NCBI GenBank assembly: GCA_017445435.1
Contig: JAFSUE010000071.1
Span: forward strand, 1-8,869
DNA length: 8,869 nucleotides
DNA from: Selenomonadaceae bacterium
GTDB lineage: Bacteria > Bacillota > Negativicutes > Selenomonadales > Selenomonadaceae
Reading direction: 5' to 3'
How positions within the stretch are numbered: position 1 is the stretch's first letter; the number at the start of each line of letters is the position of its first letter. Position numbers and translations under genes: made by a program. The notes under the pieces were generated by a model. The model was not told where the DNA came from. It searched no databases and saw nothing but the letters and a program-made list of their open reading frames with translations. Below are positions 1 to 5,065 of this stretch, in pieces.

Positions 1-2
1 GG

Positions 3-170
3 CGGCTCGAAGAATATAACCCTACTAAACTTATTATCGACGTTGACGGCGCAGATGTTTATGCGGGACTTCGTGAAATGTATGCGGAGGATGCACTTGC
101 ACGGGCTAAGTTGAAAATAGCTCAACTTGAAGAAAAGCTCGCCACAATTAAAAACACTTGCAACGCTTAA
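3..170 (+). CDS. C-terminal fragment of an unknown phage protein
   Basis: This is the 3' end of a gene that begins before the window, read in the third frame to a TAA at 168-170. The 55 visible residues begin RLEEYNPTKLIIDVDGADVY and end in a charged, helix-prone stretch (AEDALARAKLKIAQLEEKL, then ATIKNTCNA) that looks like a short coiled coil. The other two frames stop early (TAA at 17-19 in frame 2, TGA near 114 in frame 1) and give unnatural sequence, so this frame is preferred. No family is recognised. It is upstream of, and codirectional with, the antirepressor-like gene, so it probably belongs to the same phage early region. Function unknown. Confidence 0.6.
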   Translation, partial: RLEEYNPTKLIIDVDGADVYAGLREMYAEDALARAKLKIAQLEEKLATIKNTCNA

Positions 171-177
171 GAAATTT

Positions 178-231
178 TTCAAGGTTAATTTGTACAGCTC
201 AGGAAAGGGGGCTGTAGACGTGAATCTTGAA
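178..231 (+). ncRNA. Structured leader element, copy 1 (upstream of BRO-N gene)
   Basis: This intergenic RNA candidate has two nested stems. The outer stem pairs 178-186 (TTCAAGGTT) with 223-231 (AATCTTGAA): 9 bp, one G-U pair. The inner stem pairs 193-200 (TACAGCTC) with 209-216 (GGGCTGTA): 8 bp, one U-G pair, closing the loop AGGAAAGG. Unpaired AATTTG (187-192) lies on the 5' side and GACGTG (217-222) on the 3' side. A diverged copy with compensating base changes lies at 1015-1072, which supports real RNA pairing. The 3' arm can instead pair downstream as TTGAA-tga-TTCAA (228-240), just before the Shine-Dalgarno AGGAG at 251-255. A cis-regulatory leader is inferred; the ligand or partner is unknown and I cannot assign it to a named RNA family. 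Confidence 0.6.
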
Positions 232-263
232 TGATTCAAAAAACTATGAAAGGAGAATGACAA

Positions 264-1013
264 ATGACGAATCAGTTGCAAGTTTTCAACAATGAAGAAT
301 TCGGCGAAATTCGCACAGCTGGCACTGCCGACAATCCGCTTTTTTGCTTAGCTGATGTTTGCAGAGTGTTGGAACTTACCGTGAAAGGCGTAGTTCAACG
401 CATTGACAAGGAGGTAATTTCAACTTACCCCCTTCAAACTGCAGGTGGCATTCAGCAAATGTACTTCGTCAATGAAGACGGCTTGTACGACGTAATTTTA
501 GATAGCCGCAAGCCTGAAGCTAAAAAATTTCGCAAATGGATAACGTCAGAAGTTTTACCTTCAATCCGTAAGACGGGCGCTTATATGACGCCTAGAGTTG
601 ATGAAGTTAAACCTTCGCAAATGGTAATGGAAATTGGCGCGATGAGTACAGCACTTCAAAACACATTCGGAGTACAAAAAGGTATATCACTTTTAAAAGC
701 TACGGACGCCATTAGTAATTATTACAACTTCGATTTAACGCCGTTAAAAGAACTTGTACCGCCAGCAGAACACGAACTTGGAACATTGACGCCTACTGAC
801 ATCGGTAAACAAATAGGCGTTCCAGCAAGGAAAGTTAATGAAAACCTTATCAATGCGGGCTTACAGGTTAAAGACGGCAAAGGTTATCGCTTGACAGATG
901 AAGGCAAAAAGTACGCGGAGGCAATGCCATATACGCGCAACGGTCACAGCGGCTATCAGATAAAGTGGATGCCTAAAACTATAACTTTTCTGCTGGAAAA
1001 AGTTATTCAGTAA
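264..1013 (+). CDS. BRO-N domain phage antirepressor-like protein
   Basis: A 249-residue protein. Residues about 1-107 match the BRO-N fold of phage antirepressors and baculovirus BRO proteins: FCLADVCRVLEL near 27-38, a QQMYFVNEDGLYDVIL strand-helix near 64-79, and the diagnostic EAKKFRKWITSEVLPSIRKTGAY near 85-107. Residues from about 173 (GTLTPTDIGKQIGVPARKVNENL) look like a C-terminal winged-helix domain that recurs in phage antirepressors. Family knowledge says such proteins bind DNA or relieve repression by the phage repressor; the exact target here is unknown. The start is ATG 264, with AGGAG at 251-255 (8-nt spacing). The gene follows structured leader copy 1, and copy 2 begins immediately after its TAA, so it may be controlled post-transcriptionally. 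It appears intact. A role in the lysis-lysogeny decision is inferred from the family only. Confidence 0.85.
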   Translation: MTNQLQVFNNEEFGEIRTAGTADNPLFCLADVCRVLELTVKGVVQRIDKEVISTYPLQTAGGIQQMYFVNEDGLYDVILDSRKPEAKKFRKWITSEVLPSIRKTGAYMTPRVDEVKPSQMVMEIGAMSTALQNTFGVQKGISLLKATDAISNYYNFDLTPLKELVPPAEHELGTLTPTDIGKQIGVPARKVNENLINAGLQVKDGKGYRLTDEGKKYAEAMPYTRNGHSGYQIKWMPKTITFLLEKVIQ

Positions 1014-1014
1014 A

Positions 1015-1072
1015 TTTCAAGGTTAAATTGTACGGTTGACAAGGAAGTTGACCGCAGACTTAAACCTTGAAA
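1015..1072 (+). ncRNA. Structured leader element, copy 2 (upstream of acidic protein gene)
   Basis: This is the second copy of the leader seen at 178-231. The outer stem pairs 1015-1024 (TTTCAAGGTT) with 1063-1072 (AACCTTGAAA): 10 perfect bp. The inner stem pairs 1033-1040 (CGGTTGAC) with 1047-1054 (GTTGACCG): 8 bp with two G-U pairs, loop AAGGAA. Compared with copy 1, the single-stranded TTGTA and AGAC blocks and an AGGAA-containing loop are kept, while the inner stem sequence is almost wholly different but still pairs. The arm CCTTGAA (1065-1071) can alternatively form a perfect 7-bp hairpin with TTCAAGG (1079-1085), which excludes the outer stem. The Shine-Dalgarno for the next gene follows at 1097-1102. 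A regulatory RNA switch is plausible but unproven. Confidence 0.6.
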
Positions 1073-1096
1073 CTTAGATTCAAGGCAAATTTTGAA

Positions 1097-1103
1097 AGGA
1101 GGT
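1097..1103 (+). promoter_or_regulatory. Strong ribosome binding site deciding the ATG 1111 start
   Basis: AGGAGGT is a near-perfect anti-SD match. An in-frame GTG at 1102-1104 overlaps it and so cannot be the start; ATG 1111, 7 nt downstream, is correctly spaced. Confidence 0.8.
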
Positions 1104-1110
1104 GAAAAAA

Positions 1111-1521
1111 ATGATTGAAAACGGAATGGTGGTTGACCCGTGCGGCAAGTTGCCACTTTGCTATACTGGAAAATATTTAGGCTATAGCGGTGATTATGAT
1201 GATTTTGACTATGGCGAAGATTATGAAATTCCAGAAGAATTTGTAGACGTATTCTTCGGAATTGACACCAGCAAGTTGACAGCAGACGAAGAAACTTCGT
1301 TGTGGAATGAACTTGACGAGCTGGCGTACAAAACAAACAATCCCGACATAAATCTTGGCGAACTTGAGGTTACGCTTATTGAAAAGGGTACGTTTGAGGA
1401 CGAAGACCTGTACGGGTACATTGAAGTTACTGGGTACGCGCGAGAATCCGTGTACGAAGAATTGGAAAGTCTTATTGATAAGTACAACGTAGGCTACGTT
1501 AATATCAAAGACTGGAGGTAG
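1111..1521 (+). CDS. Highly acidic small protein of unknown function
   Basis: A 136-residue protein beginning MIENGMVVDPCGKLPL. I do not recognise the family. It is strikingly acidic, with about 34 Asp/Glu against 9 Lys/Arg, and rich in tyrosine. The acidic cluster GDYDDFDYGEDYEIPEE lies near residues 27-43, and there is a second acidic region in the C-terminal half. It has no signal peptide or membrane segment, so it is presumably cytoplasmic. This charge profile resembles phage DNA-mimic proteins (anti-restriction or nuclease inhibitors), but that is only a composition-based suggestion. The start is ATG 1111, behind AGGAGGT at 1097-1103. The gene lies directly after structured leader copy 2, and the next gene begins 4 nt after its stop, so the two are translationally close and likely share a role or control. 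Confidence 0.75.
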   Translation: MIENGMVVDPCGKLPLCYTGKYLGYSGDYDDFDYGEDYEIPEEFVDVFFGIDTSKLTADEETSLWNELDELAYKTNNPDINLGELEVTLIEKGTFEDEDLYGYIEVTGYARESVYEELESLIDKYNVGYVNIKDWR

Positions 1522-1525
1522 AAAG

Positions 1526-1915
1526 ATGAAAAAAATTTTGAACTACAAAACACAAAAAGCTATTTGGCGCCGTAGTTCGGAACTTGCGATTAAAATGCAG
1601 GGAAAAGCGGCAAAACGTCACGCGTTGTCTGCAGGACTTATTGAACAGGCGGCTAGCGCTAATACGGAACTTGAACGCCTTAATGCTTTTGCAAATTGTA
1701 AAGCTAATCTTTATAAAAAATCTTACTGGATTTTGGATGATTGGTATATAGCGTTTAACCGTAATTCGGTAGATGATGTTGTAAGCAAAATTATGAAACG
1801 CAAATTTGCTACAGATGAACCGTTTACAGTCGGTGAATATCTTGACTTAATCGCAAGTAAAGCGCCTTCCGAAAAAGACGCTTTCACTAATTTAGATAAT
1901 GCGATTTTAGCATAG
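1526..1915 (+). CDS. Small basic hypothetical protein
   Basis: A 129-residue protein beginning MKKILNYKTQKAIWRRSSEL. The N-terminal 75 residues are helix-prone and basic (KAIWRRSSELAIKMQGKAAK), and the C-terminal part (TDEPFTVGEYLDLIASKAP) is more acidic. No recognised family and no membrane or signal segment. The start is ATG 1526 with GGAGG at 1514-1518, which lies inside the end of the preceding gene; the 4-nt gap to that gene suggests coupled translation. The opposite charge of the upstream acidic protein makes a partnership possible, but this is only inference. Function unknown. Confidence 0.75.
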   Translation: MKKILNYKTQKAIWRRSSELAIKMQGKAAKRHALSAGLIEQAASANTELERLNAFANCKANLYKKSYWILDDWYIAFNRNSVDDVVSKIMKRKFATDEPFTVGEYLDLIASKAPSEKDAFTNLDNAILA

Positions 1916-1932
1916 TTTTATTAATTTTACAA

Positions 1933-1970
1933 GTGGTGGGAGGGTATAAATTTTTTATACCTTCCTGCAC
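1933..1970 (+). other. Long hairpin upstream of the DUF3102 gene
   Basis: In the 73-base gap between genes, 1939-1950 (GGAGGGTATAAA) pairs with 1954-1965 (TTTATACCTTCC): 12 bp with one G-U and a 3-nt loop TTT. GTG 1933-1935 with CAC 1968-1970 can extend the stem past a bulge. No U-tract follows on either strand, so it is a poor intrinsic terminator. It ends 6 nt before the AGGGGG ribosome binding site of the next gene, so an effect on translation or an RNA processing/stability role is more likely. Confidence 0.55.
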
Positions 1971-1975
1971 GAAAT

Positions 1976-1981
1976 AGGGGG
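1976..1981 (+). promoter_or_regulatory. Ribosome binding site supporting a TTG start
   Basis: AGGGGG lies 7 nt before TTG 1989. The next in-frame ATG (2004) is 22 nt away, too far, so TTG is the start. Confidence 0.65.
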
Positions 1982-1988
1982 CAAAAAT

Positions 1989-3023
1989 TTGGAAACGATC
2001 GAAATGACGCCGATTGAGGAAACGCCGAAACCTACGTTGCCGATGTTGGAATTGGAAATTAAATTCTATCTTCAAAAGACGGCAGAAAACGTAGTTGAAA
2101 TTGGAAAACGCCTTATTCTGGCAAAAGAAATGGTCGAGCACGGCGAATGGCAAAATTGGCTGGAAAATAATTTCAATCTTAGTCAAAATTCTGCAGGACG
2201 TTTTATGCAAATTGCTAATCGTTTTGGTGATATGTCAAAACGTCAAAATTCTGCATTAATGCAGAATTTGAATGCGACCCAACTTATAGCGATGTTAGCA
2301 CTTCCAGCAGGAGAAGAAGAAAAATTTATAGCTGAAAAATCTGCTGAAGGTACACCCGTTGAAGATATGACGGTTAAAAAACTTCGCGAAGAGATTAAAG
2401 AATGGAAGGCGCGGGCTGAAAAAGCTGAAGAGAATTTTAAAGGCTGTGAAGTTGCGTTAAATATGAAAGAGCAGCAATGGGAATATTTAGGTGAGCAGTA
2501 CGAAACTTTACAAAAAACGTACCACGAAGAATCAGCACGTATGGGGCGCGTTATGGAGGAACACGCGGATTTACTTGAGGAAAAAGAGCAGTTGAGCGAT
2601 GAAGTTGCGGAACTCAAAAATAAACTTGCTAATCGCGCTACCGTCGAAGTGCCGCCTGCTGATTATGCGCAGTTGAAAACTGAAAACGCTGAACTTAAAA
2701 GCACAACTGAAAATCTGCAGAAAGAAATTAAAGAGTTGCAGGAGCGTCCTATTGAAGTGACGACAGAATATCCTGCTGACTACGAATCGACGAAAAAGCA
2801 ACTTGCTGAACTTAAGGACAAAGAATCTAAACTTCAAATTAAACTTGAAAACGTGAACAAATTGAAAACTTTGTTTAGCACAGTTAGTACGTTTGTCAAT
2901 ACCGTTGACCTTGCTGACGCGGTACAGTTCCTCTGCGAAAAAGATTTCACAATGTTTAAAATTAAAATGAATATGTTAGAAAGTCTTTGCGCTAAATTGA
3001 AAAGTTACACACCCTCAAATTAA
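1989..3023 (+). CDS. DUF3102 family protein with long coiled coil
   Basis: A 344-residue protein. Residues about 13-75 (LPMLELEIKFYLQKTAENVVEIGKRL, then HGEWQNWLENNFNLSQNSAGRFM) match DUF3102. This domain is common in phage and plasmid early regions and contains a probable helix-turn-helix around LSQNSAGRFMQIANRF, so DNA binding is likely. From about residue 120 to 285 it is rich in Glu, Lys and Leu with heptad character (KAEENFKGCEVALNMKEQQW, EEKEQLSDEVAELKNKL, NAELKSTTENLQKEIKELQE), indicating a long coiled coil and oligomerisation. A short folded tail follows. The start is TTG 1989 behind AGGGGG 1976-1981. It heads the replication gene cluster, and a role as a DNA-organising or regulatory factor is inferred. 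Its own gene contains a 24-bp palindrome (2246-2269). Confidence 0.82.
   Translation: METIEMTPIEETPKPTLPMLELEIKFYLQKTAENVVEIGKRLILAKEMVEHGEWQNWLENNFNLSQNSAGRFMQIANRFGDMSKRQNSALMQNLNATQLIAMLALPAGEEEKFIAEKSAEGTPVEDMTVKKLREEIKEWKARAEKAEENFKGCEVALNMKEQQWEYLGEQYETLQKTYHEESARMGRVMEEHADLLEEKEQLSDEVAELKNKLANRATVEVPPADYAQLKTENAELKSTTENLQKEIKELQERPIEVTTEYPADYESTKKQLAELKDKESKLQIKLENVNKLKTLFSTVSTFVNTVDLADAVQFLCEKDFTMFKIKMNMLESLCAKLKSYTPSN
2182..2269. repeat. 14-bp direct repeat plus 24-bp perfect palindrome inside the DUF3102 gene
   Basis: GTCAAAATTCTGCA occurs at 2182-2195 and again at 2242-2255, exactly 60 bases apart. The second copy runs into a perfect 24-bp palindrome at 2246-2269, whose half-site is AAATTCTGCATT. 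So the half-site occurs three times: twice direct and once inverted. The DNA is coding (SQNSAG and RQNSALMQN in the protein), so part of the repetition reflects the repeated QNSA residues. A perfect two-fold symmetric 24-mer is unusual for coding DNA and would suit a dimeric DNA-binding protein. Function is inference. Confidence 0.6.
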
Positions 3024-3037
3024 AAGGCGTGAAAAGT

Positions 3038-3379
3038 ATGGAACTCAACATCAACATTAAGTTTAACAATGATGATTTAGTTATTTTAGCTGAAAAAGAT
3101 AATAGCGACATTCTTCGGACGGCGTTGGTGTTGCTTAGCAATTTGGCTACACCGTCAAAAATAACCGAACCTAAAGTGACTGTTGAAACCGAAGAAATTA
3201 AACCGTCAACTGCGAAAGATCGTAAAGCGATTGAAAAAGAAATTAAAAGCATAATGCTTGAAAAGAAACCGCAAATGCCCGTATTCAAGGAAATTGTGAA
3301 AAGTTACGGCGTAGAAAATCTTAGCAGTTTGTCTGATGATGATTTACCTGAAGTATTGGAGAAGGCGAAGGCATTATGA
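3038..3379 (+). CDS. Small hypothetical phage protein
   Basis: A 113-residue protein beginning MELNINIKFNNDDLVIL. The first about 40 residues are hydrophobic/polar and strand-helix like (DILRTALVLLSNLATP). A linker rich in Thr, Glu and Lys follows, and then a compact helical tail (MPVFKEIVKSYGVENLSSLS). I do not recognise the family. ATG 3038 is preferred over the in-frame GTG 3029, because the only SD-like bases (AAGG, 3024-3027) are 10 nt before the ATG but touch the GTG. The stop overlaps the start of the DUF2800 gene as ATGA (3376-3379), a classic sign of translational coupling. It is therefore probably part of the same replication or recombination unit. Confidence 0.7.
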   Translation: MELNINIKFNNDDLVILAEKDNSDILRTALVLLSNLATPSKITEPKVTVETEEIKPSTAKDRKAIEKEIKSIMLEKKPQMPVFKEIVKSYGVENLSSLSDDDLPEVLEKAKAL

Positions 3380-4506
3380 AACACGCATTATTAGCGCCGA
3401 GTGCCGCGCATCGTTGGCTTAACTGTACACCGTCGGCAAGGCTTGAAGAAAGTTTTCCTGAAAGTGAATCTACTGCCGCCGCTGAAGGTACGTTTGCCCA
3501 TCATTTTGCTGAAGTTACTTTGCAAAATTTTTTACACAATAAAAATGAAAAATGCGAAGAAAATAGCTATTACAGCAAAAGTTTGGAAGAATATGTTTCT
3601 GTTTATACAGACTGCGTAATTGAAAAGTACGTACAGGCGAAAAATCAAGATGAAAGCGCGGAATGCTTGATAGAGCATAAGTTTAGCTTGACTGATTTTG
3701 TTCCAGCTAGTTTTGGACACGCTGACGCCGTTATCTTGTCGAATGGATCACTTGAAATAATAGACCTTAAATACGGTAAAGGCGTACCAGTAAAAGCACA
3801 AAACAATTCACAATTAAGACTTTATGCGCTTGGCGTTTACGCGGAGATGTCATTTCTGTACGACATAAAAACTGTTACGGTAACGATAGTTCAACCGCGA
3901 AATGGCGGCATATCAAGCGAAACAATGACAATTGAAGAATTGCTGAATTGGGGAGAAAAGATAAAGCCGATAGCGCAGACGGCGTTTAAAGGCGAAGGCG
4001 AATTTAAGGCAGGAAGGCATTGCCAGTTTTGTCGGGCGGCTAATCTTTGTAGAGCGTTAGCAAATTACAACTTGGAAAAAGTAAAAGCTGACTTTGATAA
4101 CCCTGATTTGCTGAATGATGATGAAATAGCTGAAATTCTTACCCGCGCTGATGACACAATTAAATGGTTGAACAGCATAAAAGAATATGCGTTAAGTGAA
4201 TCTTTAAAAAATGGAAAGCGCTGGACAGGATTTAAGATTGTCGAAGGTCGTAGCGTTCGGAAAATTGTTGACGCTGAAAAAGCCGCTGAAATTTTAAAAG
4301 CTAATGGCGGCGAAGATAGCGAAATTTGGAAACCTAAAGAATTGTTAGGGCTTACGGCATTAGAAAAGAATTTTGGCAAAAAGAAATTAAGTGAAATGTT
4401 AGCGGAAGTGATTCAAAAGCCGAACGGTGCGCCGACATTGGTATCTGAATCAGACCCGCGCCCAGAATGGAACAACGTTAAAAATGATTTTGATGAGGAG
4501 AATTGA
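3376..4506 (+). CDS. DUF2800 family Cas4/RecB-like nuclease
   Basis: A 376-residue protein that fits DUF2800, a phage family of the PD-(D/E)XK nuclease superfamily. Visible motifs: AEGTFAHHFAE with H42/H43; GHADAVIL with D117; LEIIDLKYGKG with D130-x-K132 (the D-(D/E)xK catalytic core); and NSQLRLYALG with Q146 and Y150 (the QxxxY motif of Cas4/RecB-type enzymes). Four cysteines are placed as in Cas4/AddB iron-sulfur nucleases: C17 (RWLNCTPSA) and C216, C219, C225 (HCQFCRAANLC), so a 4Fe-4S cluster is likely. By family, it should cut or resect DNA using divalent metal during phage replication or recombination. The tail from about residue 290 is not assigned. The start overlaps the upstream stop (ATGA). 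It sits beside the SSB and polymerase genes, as is usual in Firmicutes phages. Enzymatic activity is inferred. Confidence 0.9.
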   Translation: MKHALLAPSAAHRWLNCTPSARLEESFPESESTAAAEGTFAHHFAEVTLQNFLHNKNEKCEENSYYSKSLEEYVSVYTDCVIEKYVQAKNQDESAECLIEHKFSLTDFVPASFGHADAVILSNGSLEIIDLKYGKGVPVKAQNNSQLRLYALGVYAEMSFLYDIKTVTVTIVQPRNGGISSETMTIEELLNWGEKIKPIAQTAFKGEGEFKAGRHCQFCRAANLCRALANYNLEKVKADFDNPDLLNDDEIAEILTRADDTIKWLNSIKEYALSESLKNGKRWTGFKIVEGRSVRKIVDAEKAAEILKANGGEDSEIWKPKELLGLTALEKNFGKKKLSEMLAEVIQKPNGAPTLVSESDPRPEWNNVKNDFDEEN

Positions 4507-4508
4507 AA

Positions 4509-5054
4509 ATGGCAAGAAATTTGAAACCTACAGAAGTTCGCGTACCGTGCCGCATTTCGTTTGCACACGTTATCGACGTTGACAAAAACGGCTTTTATTC
4601 GGGATCGTTGCTTATTCCGAAGACTGACACAAAAACTTTAACCGCTATCAACGCCGCAATTGACGCCGCTATTAACGACGGAAAGTCTAAACTTGGCAAC
4701 AAAGACGGCTACGTCAATAAGAAAATGTTGAAACTCCCGCTCCGTGACGCTGATGAAGAAGGCAACACCAATGAAGGCTACAAAGGCGCAATGTTCCTTA
4801 ACGCGAAAAATAAACGCCGTCCTCAATGCGTGAATCGTCGCCTTGAACCTATTGTCGATGAGGAAGAATTGTACAGCGGCTGTTATTGCAACGTTATGGT
4901 GAACTTTTACGCCTTTGCAGTTGAAGGAAACAAAGGTATTGCGGTTAGCTTAGGCAACGTGCAAAAACTTAGAGACGGTGACAGGCTCGGTTACGGCAGA
5001 AGTAGCGCTGAAGATGATTTTGACGAATTGGAAGACGACGACATTTTTGCGTAA
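4509..5054 (+). CDS. DUF2815 family phage ssDNA-binding protein
   Basis: A 181-residue protein beginning MARNLKPTEVRVPCRISFAH that fits DUF2815, a family annotated as phage single-stranded DNA-binding protein with an OB-type fold. Features: the FYSGSLLIPKTD strand region, AMFLNAKNKRRPQCVNRRLE in the middle, the typical LYSGCYCNVMVNFYAFAVEG, then GIAVSLGNVQKLRDGDRLGY. It ends in an acidic tail with a terminal aromatic (DDFDELEDDDIFA), like the protein-docking tails of bacterial SSB and T7 gp2.5. It should coat ssDNA at the phage fork and contact the polymerase or nuclease encoded alongside. ATG 4509 is chosen because AGGAG (4496-4500) is 8 nt away; TTG 4503 is only 2 nt from it. It lies between the DUF2800 and polymerase genes with minimal gaps. 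Confidence 0.9.
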   Translation: MARNLKPTEVRVPCRISFAHVIDVDKNGFYSGSLLIPKTDTKTLTAINAAIDAAINDGKSKLGNKDGYVNKKMLKLPLRDADEEGNTNEGYKGAMFLNAKNKRRPQCVNRRLEPIVDEEELYSGCYCNVMVNFYAFAVEGNKGIAVSLGNVQKLRDGDRLGYGRSSAEDDFDELEDDDIFA

Positions 5055-5065
5055 GAGGAAAGACA

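Noticed and set aside
1036..1064. TTGACA at 1036-1041 as a promoter -35 box.
   Set aside because: It falls within the inner stem of the leader and no good -10 box lies about 17 bases downstream (CTTAAA region only).
1102..1110. GTG 1102 as the start of the acidic protein and GTG 3029 as the start of the small protein before DUF2800.
   Set aside because: Both overlap or touch the Shine-Dalgarno sequence; the ATGs at 1111 and 3038 have proper spacing.
1007..1336. Minus-strand open frames here and elsewhere (for example 2243-2617, 4065-4379, 8337-8672).
   Set aside because: They are shadows of well-supported + strand genes, with low-complexity Ser/Phe/Arg-rich translations and no ribosome binding sites or recognised motifs.
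3401..3619. A short + strand open frame overlapping the start of the DUF2800 gene.
   Set aside because: No recognisable domain, no convincing ribosome binding site, and the DUF2800 frame is clearly the coding one. Unlike the HNH case, there is no protein family signal.
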